A stretch of DNA of 64,000 nt from an uncultured Dehalococcoidia bacterium (GTDB lineage: Bacteria > Chloroflexota > Dehalococcoidia > Lucifugimonadales > CAJWER01). The notes beneath the pieces are model-generated. The model did no database searches and was not told the DNA's origin. It saw nothing but the letters and a program-made list of their open reading frames with translations. Positions within the stretch are counted from its first letter, which is position 1; the number at the start of each line of letters is the position of its first letter. Below, piece by piece: positions 9,207 to 16,574 of the stretch. The position numbers and the translations under genes were made by a program. The stretch is from assembly GCA_958296115.1 (NCBI GenBank), contig OY282442.1, forward strand, positions 2,938,009-3,002,008. Direction: 5' to 3'.

Positions 9207-9992
9207 GTGGCTAGTGGAGAGCGGCCAGTGGAGAGGGCGAAGTCTCTAGCGGGCAAGGCGGCGCTGGTCACGGGAGGCGCGCGGGGGATCGGGAAGTCCG
9301 TGGCGCTGGAGCTTGCCGGCCGTGGCGCCGACGTAGCCTTCAACTACTTCCGCAGCCACGAGGCCGCCGCGGAGACGGAGCGGGAAATCTCGGACTTGGG
9401 CGTGAAGTGCCTCCGAGCGCGGGCGCACCTGGGCGACTCCGAGAAGATAGCCGGGCTCTTCTCGCGGGTCGCGGACTCGTTCGGGCGGCTGGATATTCTC
9501 ATCAACAACGCGGCGTCCGGCGTCCAGCGCGGACTGGAGGAGCTCGACGAGAAGCACTGGGACTGGACCATGGGCATAAACGCGAAGGCCCCCTGGCTGT
9601 GCGCGAAGGAGGCTGCCAAGCTGATGTCCGCCGGCGGACACGTCGTGAACATCACCAGCGAGGGTTCGCGGACGGTGCTGCCGTACTACTTCTCTGTGGG
9701 CGCGTCCAAGGCTGCGCTGGAGGCGGCCACCCGCTACATGGCGGTCGAGCTCGCGCCGAAAGGAATCGTCGTGAACGCGGTGTCCGGCGGCTACGTAGAG
9801 ACGGACGCGCTGGCGCATTTTCCGAACCGGGACGCGATGCTGGAGTCCGCGCGGCGCAATCCAGCCGGCCGAATGGTCGGCCCGCAAGACATCGCCCGCG
9901 TGGTAGCCTTCCTCTGTACGGAGGACGCGGAGATGATTCGAGGGCAGGTGGTGGTCGTGGACGGCGGGGCAACCCTGACGGGGCTGGCGTAG
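9207..9992 (+). CDS. fabL: Enoyl-[ACP] reductase III, FabL type
   Basis: 261 residues, SDR fold. It matches the FabL branch rather than general SDRs. Diagnostic blocks are NNAASGVQRGLEELDEKHWD, TMGINAKAPWLCAKEAAKLM, NAVSGGYVETDALAHFPNRD, ARRNPAGRMV and EMIRGQVVVVDGG. The FabL-type active site Y-x6-K is present (YFSVGASK). It performs the last, NADPH-dependent step of each elongation round and is naturally insensitive or less sensitive to FabI inhibitors in studied species. Two candidate starts exist; the GTG at 9207 is used, but a few N-terminal residues before the fold (SGERPVERAKS) may be untranslated. Last gene of the cluster. Confidence 0.88.
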   Translation: MASGERPVERAKSLAGKAALVTGGARGIGKSVALELAGRGADVAFNYFRSHEAAAETEREISDLGVKCLRARAHLGDSEKIAGLFSRVADSFGRLDILINNAASGVQRGLEELDEKHWDWTMGINAKAPWLCAKEAAKLMSAGGHVVNITSEGSRTVLPYYFSVGASKAALEAATRYMAVELAPKGIVVNAVSGGYVETDALAHFPNRDAMLESARRNPAGRMVGPQDIARVVAFLCTEDAEMIRGQVVVVDGGATLTGLA

Positions 9993-10089
9993 AGCGGCGC
10001 GAGCCGGCGATCATGTCCGCTCGTCAGCGGCCGTAACGAGTCTACTCGGTCGGATGACATCGGCGATTGCCGCCTCAACTGGTCGCATT

Positions 10090-10205
10090 CCTAGTACTCC
10101 GTCCATTTAGTTATGGCGGATAGGCAGTCCCGCCTTGTCCCCTCTCCCTTGACGGGAGAGGGTGATCCAGGATGCCAAAACTACATTGAACCAGCGCTAG
10201 CCTTG
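10090..10205. repeat. Interspersed repeat R1, copy 1, with REP-like palindrome
   Basis: Begins with CTCCGTCCATTTAGTTATGG, continues GGATAGGCAGTCCCG, then a palindrome CCCTCTCCC-TTGA-CGGGAGAGGG, then CCAGGATGCC and CTACATTGAACCAG. Nearly the same 115-bp unit occurs at 12008-12123. It lies between the converging fabL and TlpA genes and may serve as a bidirectional transcript end. The rest of 9993-10261 shows no gene. Confidence 0.85.
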
Positions 10206-10261
10206 GCGGGGAGAGCTGGGCGAAAGAGCGATGGCCTTCCGCAACAACGCCCGGGTGGGAA

Positions 10262-10735
10262 TCAATCCTCCAGCAGGGCCTCTACCCTTTGGACCAGCGT
10301 CGCTTCCGGGATCGCCCCGACCCACCGGGAGACGACTATGCCCTTGCGGTCGATGAAGAACGTCGCGGGCAGTCCCACGATGCCATATTCGATGGATATG
10401 CGCCCGTCCTCATCACGGCCGTTGGGGTACGTTATGCCGAACTCTGCGAGGTAGGCGCGGGCGGCGTCCTCAGTGTCCTGGGTATCGATCCCGACGAACA
10501 CGACGTCCCGTTCGCGGTAGGCGAGCCAGGCGCGTTCGAGCGGAATGGCTTCGTCCCTGCACGGGGCGCACCACGAGGCCCAGAAGTTGATGACGACCGG
10601 GCGGCCCTCCAGGTCCGACAGGGCGAGCTCCCCCCCATCGAACAGGGACGTGGTGAAGGCGGGCGCGGGGCGGTCAATGAGGGCGAAGCCGCTCTGCCCG
10701 GTGACCGGCTCCTTGTTCATCAGCCCCCACGCCAT
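10262..10735 (-). CDS. Membrane-anchored TlpA/ResA-type thioredoxin
   Basis: 157 residues from the first ATG. Thioredoxin fold with the redox motif WCAPC (INFWASWCAPCRDE) and GLPATFFIDRKG containing the cis-proline region of the TlpA/ResA/CcmG family, which reduces disulfides outside the membrane, often for cytochrome c assembly. Translation upstream of the ATG in the same frame gives a hydrophobic helix with a positive N-flank (KALRTLPFFLLGAVILAFLA), a perfect membrane anchor, but no ATG, GTG or TTG precedes it before an in-frame stop at 10853-10855. The true start may be CTG (10807) or ATC (10810), or a small local duplication may have removed it. Immediately downstream of the sortase gene. 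Confidence 0.85.
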   Translation of the reverse strand: MAWGLMNKEPVTGQSGFALIDRPAPAFTTSLFDGGELALSDLEGRPVVINFWASWCAPCRDEAIPLERAWLAYRERDVVFVGIDTQDTEDAARAYLAEFGITYPNGRDEDGRISIEYGIVGLPATFFIDRKGIVVSRWVGAIPEATLVQRVEALLED

Positions 10736-10800
10736 GATGGCGAGGAAGGCGAGTATGACCGCGCCCAGGAGGAAGAACGGCAGGGTCCGCAGAGCCTTGG

Positions 10801-10832
10801 ATGTCAGGATTCGAGGTATGTCAGGATTCGAG
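10801..10832. repeat. 15-bp direct repeat at the sortase/TlpA junction
   Basis: ATGTCAGGATTCGAG occurs at 10801-10815 and 10818-10832 (period 17). The right copy contains the sortase stop codon; the left copy lies where the start of the TlpA gene should be. Confidence 0.9.
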
Positions 10833-12005
10833 CACGCCGACGAGGGCGGCGGTTACGAGCAGCCGGTGGTCGTAGATGAAGCGCGGGTAGCACGTCACCA
10901 GGGTGATGTCATGCTCGCCGGAGTCGGACATCGCGAACTCGTCCTGGTGGATTATCTCGGTGTGATATATCTGGTACACGAACTTGCGGTCCTGCGTTTC
11001 GAGGAATATGTAGAAGGGGTCGTCGGCGCGTTCAGCAACCATCTCGGCAAGGTCCGGGAGTTTTAGGAACACGTTGCCTTCGCCGCTGAAAGGGCTCTCG
11101 AGGTGTCCGAAGTACCAGCCCTTCCCCTGGTCGCCCGGGAGCGCGGAGGTGGGAATGTGCCCGACGATATGCTTTGGCGTCTCCCAAGTGCGGCTGTCGC
11201 TCGTCTCGATTATCCGCAGCTCCCGTACCTCGGAGTCGATCCCCACAATGGGAATCCTCATCCTGGTTGGCGGGGCCAGCCCATCGCCCGGCAGGTCGGC
11301 GGGCGGAGGCGAGTACTTGGCGGCCTCCGCCGTCACGGCGTCAATGCGCTCCGAAAGGGCCTGCTCCAGGATTTTCGCGTAGTCGGGCGCTTCGGGCTTC
11401 TCGACGGCGGCGCTGGCCGCCTGGGGCGAGGCGCTGGCCGCGGCCTGGGGCGTAACAGAGACGGGCTGTGGGGCCGGCTCCGGCTCACTGATCACTCGTT
11501 GGGCGAAGCGGAGCGGCTGGGTGCGCTCGCTGGCGGCGGCTATACTGGCGCTCTGCGCGGGGGCGGCGGATGACGCGACGGGCGCAGCCGGGGCCGCCTG
11601 CCGCTGGCTGTCGGCTGCGACGGCGACGAGCGCCGGAGCCGCGCGCTTCGACTCGCGGACGGCGGGGCGCGGCGGAACCTCCACCGCGGCGACTGCTGGC
11701 GGTTCCGTCCGCGCGGGTGGCTCCTCGGCTGTCGCAGACGGCGCGCCGGTCGCGGCGGGCTCTTGCGCGGCTGCAACCGGGCCGTTCGAGCCTGCCGTTG
11801 CGATGGGAGCCGGACGCGCCTGGGAGGAGCTGTAGTCGCCGATAGCCGCCTTGGCCCTGAGCCCGTATGCGTAGTACGCGACCACGAGCCCAATCAGCAT
11901 GACGCCGGCTGCCAGGAGAGCGAAGGCAACGAAGCGCTGCGCCCGGCCCCTGTTCGCCGGGGGGCTGTCCGTCCCGGCGCTGTTATGCGTATCCTCTCTG
12001 GGCAT
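10821..12005 (-). CDS. Sortase (class D/E-like) with long Ala/Pro-rich stalk
   Basis: 394 residues. A short cytoplasmic start, one membrane helix at ~27-48 (FVAFALLAAGVMLIGLVVAY), then ~190 residues rich in Ala, Pro and Glu, then the sortase barrel from ~245 (MRIPIVGIDSEVRELRI). The catalytic triad is visible: His in WYFGHLESP, Cys in DITLVTCYP and Arg in YDHRLLVTAAL. Sortases cut surface proteins at an LPxTG-like signal and fix them to the cell wall or to each other. No protein in this window shows a clear sorting signal, so the target is unknown. The long stalk is unusual; it suggests that the enzyme must reach across a thick surface layer. Confidence 0.9.
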   Translation of the reverse strand: MPREDTHNSAGTDSPPANRGRAQRFVAFALLAAGVMLIGLVVAYYAYGLRAKAAIGDYSSSQARPAPIATAGSNGPVAAAQEPAATGAPSATAEEPPARTEPPAVAAVEVPPRPAVRESKRAAPALVAVAADSQRQAAPAAPVASSAAPAQSASIAAASERTQPLRFAQRVISEPEPAPQPVSVTPQAAASASPQAASAAVEKPEAPDYAKILEQALSERIDAVTAEAAKYSPPPADLPGDGLAPPTRMRIPIVGIDSEVRELRIIETSDSRTWETPKHIVGHIPTSALPGDQGKGWYFGHLESPFSGEGNVFLKLPDLAEMVAERADDPFYIFLETQDRKFVYQIYHTEIIHQDEFAMSDSGEHDITLVTCYPRFIYDHRLLVTAALVGVLES

Positions 12006-12007
12006 CG

Positions 12008-12123
12008 TATCTAGAACTCCGTCCCATTTTAATTATGACAGGTAGGCAGTCCCGCATTAATCACCCTCTCCCTTGACGGGTGAGGGTGATTCAGGACGCC
12101 AAACTACATTGAACCAGTACTGA
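12008..12123. repeat. Interspersed repeat R1, copy 2, with REP-like palindrome
   Basis: Matches the copy at 10090-10205: CCCATTTTAATTATGACAGG, TAGGCAGTCCCG, palindrome CCCTCTCCC-TTGA-CGGGTGAGGG, then CAGGACGCC and CTACATTGAACCAG. The two copies flank the sortase/TlpA pair in the same orientation, so they could frame a unit that moved or could be sites of recombination. Confidence 0.85.
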
Positions 12124-12495
12124 GCTGACCATCCGGACGGACTTGGCAAGCTCGGCATCATCCTCCACTATCAGACAGGCATTCGAGCCGCTCCTATCGA
12201 AGACTGCCCCAAAGCCCGCTCCAAGTACAGATTAGCGGATACGGCGTCCCCCCGCAAGCCGGGGAGAGTCCCCTTATCACACCTTTTCCCTTGACGGGAG
12301 AAGGCTAGGGTGAGGATGACCCAGCGCCCCAAACACCCCTCATCCTAGGAGCGCAGGCGTCCCGCCTGCCCTTCCCCGGCCCTATCCCCTCTCCCTTGAT
12401 GGGAGAGGGTGAGGGTGACTCCACGGCCTTGTCCCAAAGACCGCAGGCGTCTCACCTGCATCCCTCCCCTCCCTACTCACCACTCTACACTCACC
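12124..12495. repeat. Non-coding spacer with two REP-like palindromes
   Basis: No supported gene. Palindromes of the type CCTTTTCCC-TTGA-CGGGAGAAGG (near 12285) and CCCTCTCCC-TTGA-TGGGAGAGGG (near 12387), each followed by GTGAGGGTGA-like sequence. Stem arms of 9-10 bases could form strong hairpins in RNA. Confidence 0.7.
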
Positions 12496-12536
12496 ACTAT
12501 CCCGAAAATTGCCCCCAAATTGCCCCAGATTGCCCC

Positions 12537-12566
12537 TTGACACGCCGAGAACAGCCGTGCTAGTCT
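12537..12566 (+). promoter_or_regulatory. Promoter of element E RNA, copy A
   Basis: TTGACA, 18-bp spacer, TAGTCT. Directly upstream are three AATTGCCCC-like repeats at 10-11 bp spacing, i.e. on one face of the helix, suggesting an activator site or an UP-like element. Confidence 0.7.
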
Positions 12567-12572
12567 GGTAGA

Positions 12573-13007
12573 CGGCTCGAAGGGGCGTAACCCAAACGAG
12601 CACAGATCCCACCTCTGCCTTTGGCATCATGCCGCCGCTGATGTTGGGACGGGAACACCCGCGGTATGGGAAGGTCCATCTGTGTTCGGCGCCTCGCCAG
12701 GAGGACGCAGTGCCAAATGCGTCTCCCCCGTTCCAGGTGCGGACTCTCGGACGACCGGGAGGACCGTAGCCAGCGCAGCCCGACGCCTTGGCGGGTGGAA
12801 GGTCCAAGCGCGAAACGCAGGCGGTCCCGCAAGGGCCCGTCAGCCGTCCGGGAAAGTTAGAGGAGGGGCTGCACCCCCAGTGTCGGCGGGCGATCGACGT
12901 CGGCATCCTCGAAGCAAGTACCGGAGTCACTGCCTTGCAAGGCATACTCATCTCCCGTGAGAGCGGGAGAAACCAGGAGTAGACAGGACGCGGGTCCCAA
13001 GACCCGC
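12573..13007 (+). ncRNA. Candidate structured RNA, copy A
   Basis: Predicted ~435-nt transcript from just after the TAGTCT box to the hairpin GCGGGTC-CCAA-GACCCGC (12990-13007). Hairpins that can be drawn by eye include GGAGgACGCA/TGCGTCTCC, CTCTCGG-ACGA-CCGGGAG, GGtCCC-GCAA-GGGCC (GNRA loop), GGGG-CTGCA-CCCC, the palindrome TGCCTTGCAAGGCA (12931-12944) and CTCCCGT-GAGA-GCGGGAG (12952-12969, GNRA loop, one G-U pair). It does not carry the signatures of RNase P, tmRNA, SRP RNA or 6S RNA. A 64-codon frame starting with TTG (12788-12982) is also kept in most copies; coding use is possible but less likely. Confidence 0.65.
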
Positions 13008-13215
13008 ACAAGTACCCTCTCCCTAAAGGGGGAAAAGGGCCAGGATAAGGCCAAAAGCCCCAACCCTGCGCCCCTCCCCCTAGGGGAAAGGGCAAAGACA
13101 AAGGGCAATTCCCCGCCCCGTCCCTCTCCCCAGACAGGAGAAGGGCCAGGATAAGGGCGATTCCCCCGCAAAAGGAGCCGACCGAGACAAAACGAACATA
13201 GCCGAAGGCGCCAAG

Positions 13216-13528
13216 AGGCCCCCAGCCTTCATCACCCTCCCCAACAGGGGAGACACCCAGGGTGAAGGCAATTCAACGCGCCCATCTTACCCCCTCTCCC
13301 TCGATGGGAGAGGGCTGGGGTGAGGGTAACTCCCCCTTGCCCCAAAGGACCGAAGGCGTCCCGCCGGCCACCTCCCCTCCCCCTCCCACGACAGAGGGCC
13401 AGGGTGGGGGTAATTCACGACGCCCATCTCATCCCCTCTCCCCAATCCTGATTCAGACCCCCCCCGACGAATCGCCTACCAAGATGAACAGCGATTGCCC
13501 TGAATCTATCGCGTGTCCCTGCTTGCGG
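13216..13528. repeat. Spacer with REP-like palindromes, no gene
   Basis: At least two palindromes: CCCTCTCCC-TCGA-TGGGAGAGGG near 13292 and a degenerate one near 13380, each followed by a TGAGGGTAA-like tail. Nothing else is supported. It separates element copy A from the converging PhyH gene. Confidence 0.7.
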
Positions 13529-14272
13529 CTACTGGACGACGTCTGCGTGGTCCTGTATCGATGGCGGGGCCATGATGCGCCTTTGCTGGGCGGTCAGATT
13601 GGGGTAGTCGCTGGGGTCGTAGTACTCCTTTGCCCAAGACGAATGCGCCGGGCTGTACTTGTACAGGAGGGCGCGTCGCTCGTGGCTGGCGCTCCAGGGC
13701 ATGGTGCCGTGTATCAGCGCTTCGGTGAAGAAGAGGGCGTCGCCGGCCTCGACGGGGGGCTGCGTAACGTATTCCGGGACCCGCTCGAACTGGCGGACTT
13801 CTCCGGGCAGGTTGTGCTGGAAGTTGGTCTTGTGGCTGCCCGGCACGCACGCGAAGCCCCCCGCGCCCGCCGGCGCGTCCGTGAGGAAGTAGGTTACCAC
13901 GCACAGTCCGTTGCGCATGACGCCGTCCCTGTACGAATACCAGTGGTCCCCCGTGTGCCCCGGTCCGCCGTGCAGCCCGCCGCGCGCGCTGCCCTCGCGC
14001 ATGAAGATGCAGTAGTCGTGGTCAATCCTGAACCTGGGGTCTATGAGCTCGACCAAGTAGGGGACTATCTTGGGATGGTCTATCAGGCGAACGAAAGGGT
14101 CTCCCCATACGCTGATGATATCCTCGCGCATGATGTTGTTGGGGTCGTGGTATGGGTACTTGGTGTCGGCGACGGCGTTGAGCTCGGCGAGCTCGGTGTC
14201 GGTCAGCGCGTTCTTGATGACCAAGTAGCCCTGCAGGTCGAATATGAACTTTTCTTCGGGTGTCATGCTCAT
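13529..14272 (-). CDS. PhyH-family Fe(II)/2-oxoglutarate oxygenase with HxG metal motif
   Basis: 247 residues. Phytanoyl-CoA dioxygenase fold: YLVIKNALTDTELAELN at the start, VTYFLTDAPAGAGGFACVPG, HKTNF, and a distal His/Arg pair in IHGTMPWSASHERRALLYKY. The proximal motif is GLHGGPG, so the usual HxD iron ligands read HxG. In SyrB2- and WelO5-type halogenases of the same fold, Asp is replaced by Ala or Gly, leaving room for chloride; HGG forms are also common in uncharacterised PhyH proteins of marine bacteria. Substrate unknown. Shine-Dalgarno AAGGAGG lies 6-7 bp before the chosen ATG. Divergent from the NHL-repeat gene. Confidence 0.85.
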   Translation of the reverse strand: MSMTPEEKFIFDLQGYLVIKNALTDTELAELNAVADTKYPYHDPNNIMREDIISVWGDPFVRLIDHPKIVPYLVELIDPRFRIDHDYCIFMREGSARGGLHGGPGHTGDHWYSYRDGVMRNGLCVVTYFLTDAPAGAGGFACVPGSHKTNFQHNLPGEVRQFERVPEYVTQPPVEAGDALFFTEALIHGTMPWSASHERRALLYKYSPAHSSWAKEYYDPSDYPNLTAQQRRIMAPPSIQDHADVVQ

Positions 14273-14435
14273 CGGTCCTCCTTCCGCGGCGTGGGAAGAT
14301 TCAACATGACAGGCCGGCGGGCGTCAAGAGATTGTGGCCGCGGAGCGCGCTCGCTGCGCTGATGTGTGCGCTGCCTCCGATATTGATAATATATTACCGA
14401 GACGCCGGAGACCTGACCGCATGGAGGACAGACGC

Positions 14436-15446
14436 ATGACCACTGCCAATCCCGCCCTCGCCCTGAGCTATGTCAAGACCATCGGCATGACCAGCAACTC
14501 GGCCACCGGCAGGGGATTCGCCAACCCCATAGACCTCGCTGTCACCGACGACGGCCGCATCCTCGTCCTCAACCGGGGCGAGTACGTCTTCTCACGCATC
14601 ACCGTCTGCAACCTCGACGAGGACTACATCGGCGAAATCGGCTCCGACGGCGAGGGCGACGGCCAGTGGAGACTTCCCACGTCCATCGCGCTCGACAGCA
14701 AGGGCAACATCTACACCGCCGACGAGCGCCTCCACCGCATCACCATCTTCGACCCGTCAGGCGCGTTCGCCGCGAAGTGGGGCGCCCACGGCAGCGGCCC
14801 AGGCGAGATCGACGGCCCCTCCGGGCTGGCGTTCGACGCCGACGACAACCTCTACGTCGTCGATCAGCGCAACGACCGCGTCCAAAAGTTCTCGGCCAGC
14901 GGCGACCCCATCATGCAGTTCGGCGAGCCCGGGAGTGAGCCGGGGCAATTCAACCGGCCGTGGGGCGTCTGCCTCGACTCCGACGGCGACGTCTACGTCG
15001 CCGACTGGCGCAACGACCGCGTCCAAAAGTTCTCATCCAGCGGCGACCCCATCATGCAGCTGGGCGAGCCCGGACAGGAGGCCGGCATGTTGAACCGCCC
15101 GGCAGCCGTCGCAGTCACCGACGACGGCTACATCATCGTCGCGGACTGGGGCAACGAGCGCGTCCAAGTCTTCGACGCGGCGGGCAGGTTCGAGCTGCTG
15201 CTGCAGGGCCAGGCCACGCTTTCCAAGTGGGCCGAAGACTTCCTGGCCGCGAACCCGGACGAGGCCGCCCAGCGCGCCATCTCCAACCTCACACCCGACC
15301 TGCCGCCCCATCTCCATACCCCATACCACATCGCATCCCAGACCGAACCCTACTTCTGGGGCCCAACCTCCGTGAACCTCGACGCCGAAGGCCGCATATA
15401 CATAACCGAGTCCGCCCGCCACCGCTTCCAGGTGTACAGCAGATAA
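14436..15446 (+). CDS. NHL-repeat beta-propeller protein
   Basis: 336 residues. It contains about six NHL blades with the repeating patterns GxxxGQFxxPxGVxxDxxGxxYVADxxNxRVQKF; two blades are almost identical at DNA level (NDRVQKFS, SGDPIMQ). NHL propellers bind ligands or proteins, and in this kind of genome they are often exported, but no signal peptide is seen here. I start at the ATG at 14436 because GGAGGA lies 8 bp upstream; an ATG at 14421 is possible. It sits between PhyH and Gfo/Idh genes and may belong to the same catabolic setting. No catalytic residues can be assigned. Confidence 0.85.
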   Translation: MTTANPALALSYVKTIGMTSNSATGRGFANPIDLAVTDDGRILVLNRGEYVFSRITVCNLDEDYIGEIGSDGEGDGQWRLPTSIALDSKGNIYTADERLHRITIFDPSGAFAAKWGAHGSGPGEIDGPSGLAFDADDNLYVVDQRNDRVQKFSASGDPIMQFGEPGSEPGQFNRPWGVCLDSDGDVYVADWRNDRVQKFSSSGDPIMQLGEPGQEAGMLNRPAAVAVTDDGYIIVADWGNERVQVFDAAGRFELLLQGQATLSKWAEDFLAANPDEAAQRAISNLTPDLPPHLHTPYHIASQTEPYFWGPTSVNLDAEGRIYITESARHRFQVYSR

Positions 15447-15503
15447 CCGCCGTGGCTCACTGAGCGGCCCTCCTCCCACGCGCCGCCACCCTGAGAATCC
15501 CCC

Positions 15504-16550
15504 TCACCAGCTTGACACGAACCGCCCTCGGTTGGGGACCGGCGGATGCACCGCCGTTCCGCCGTTCAAGTGCGACTCGTATATCCCGAACCCGATCTCC
15601 GTCCCTATCATGGTTGCCCTCAGATTGCTGACGCCGGGCTTGCCCGTCCTGATGGACTCCGCCAGCTCACGAATCTTCCGCTCCGTCCCGCTCCAGTGCT
15701 CCGCCTCCGGAACCGCGACCGGCTCGTAGAACCGCGTCTCGCCTATCCGCTTGCGCACGACCAGCGACTCCCCGTCGTTCACCGTCCGAATCAGCCCACC
15801 CTCGCAAACCAGCTCGAACTCCAGCCCAACGCCCGCGCCCGCCACGTGCAGCGTCTTGCCGTCCGCAAAGTCCACCAGCGCCGACCTTATCGGCGTGTCC
15901 TTCACGAACCGCATCCCCGACGCGTCGCCCTCTGCCGGATTCAGCTCCGCAAGCGTGCCGCGGATAGCCACCGGATCCGGGTCTCCGAGCAGGTACAGCA
16001 GCGTGTCTAGGTAGTGCCCGCCGACGCTGTTCCCCGCAAAGCCCACGACCGACTCTACACCCCCGAGATCGCCGCTGTCCGCGATCCCTCGCGCCTGCCT
16101 GTACACCGCCCAGTTGCGGCGCATCGGCCCGAACTCCAGGAATACGCCATTCCGCTCGAATGCTTCCCTGATGGCGTCCGCCTCGTTCAGCGTGCAGCAC
16201 AGAGGCTTTTCGGCATAGATCCCCTTCACGCCGCGCTCCGCGCCGTATATCATCGGCTCCGCATGCTGCTCCGGCCGCGTGCCGACGCTCAGGATGTCCA
16301 GCCGCTCGGCGTCGATCATCTCCCGGAAGTCCGTATAGCCGCGCGGCACGCCCCACCGCTCGCAGAACGCATCCAGCTTCTCCTCCACGACGTCGCACGC
16401 GGCCACCATCTCCACTTCCTCCACCACCTTGTACGCCGCCGCGTGGCTGTGCGGCAGCCGAATCCCGCCCAACCGCCGCCCGCGCACCTCGTCCTCGATA
16501 GTGCTCGTCATCCGCCCGCACCCAACTACGCCTACCCTCAGCTTCTCCAT
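15504..16550 (-). CDS. Gfo/Idh/MocA family oxidoreductase
   Basis: 348 residues. N-terminal NAD(P)-binding Rossmann fold (RVGVVGCGRM), then the family motif in YAEKPLCCTLNEAD, whose Lys takes part in catalysis, and the C-terminal alpha/beta domain with GNSVGGHYLDTLLYLLGD. Members oxidise or reduce sugars, inositols and related alcohols. Followed on the same strand by nothing close; the aldo/keto reductase gene lies 24 bp upstream, so the two are likely co-transcribed and may act on the same sugar-like compound. A second, more distant family member is at 39450-40556. Confidence 0.92.
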   Translation of the reverse strand: MEKLRVGVVGCGRMTSTIEDEVRGRRLGGIRLPHSHAAAYKVVEEVEMVAACDVVEEKLDAFCERWGVPRGYTDFREMIDAERLDILSVGTRPEQHAEPMIYGAERGVKGIYAEKPLCCTLNEADAIREAFERNGVFLEFGPMRRNWAVYRQARGIADSGDLGGVESVVGFAGNSVGGHYLDTLLYLLGDPDPVAIRGTLAELNPAEGDASGMRFVKDTPIRSALVDFADGKTLHVAGAGVGLEFELVCEGGLIRTVNDGESLVVRKRIGETRFYEPVAVPEAEHWSGTERKIRELAESIRTGKPGVSNLRATMIGTEIGFGIYESHLNGGTAVHPPVPNRGRFVSSW

Positions 16551-16574
16551 GCTTGCTCCTCCGCGCCGGGTCGT

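Larger units (their letters stand above)
12496..13215 (+). repeat. Multicopy element E, copy A
   Basis: About 720 bp shared with copies at 38720-39455, 48240-48925 and 57290-57960. Order: AATTGCCCC repeats, promoter, a ~435-nt conserved core, GCGGGTC hairpin, REP-like palindromes, and an end with AAAGGAGCCGACCGAGAC and GAACATAG. The core 3' half is almost identical between copies, the 5' half less so. No transposase and no clear terminal inverted repeat. Confidence 0.9.

Noticed and set aside
12382..13101. Leftward open frame across element copy A, with partners in the other copies
   Set aside because: The frame crosses palindromes and the promoter, changes length among copies, and has no ribosome site; the RNA reading explains the conservation better.
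12857..13171. Possible TnpB relic (TCFEDADVD followed by a stop) on the reverse strand of the element
   Set aside because: Only about ten residues resemble the TnpB zinc-finger end, there is no second Cys pair, and other frames are no worse. A link to IS200/IS605 guide RNAs stays possible but unsupported.
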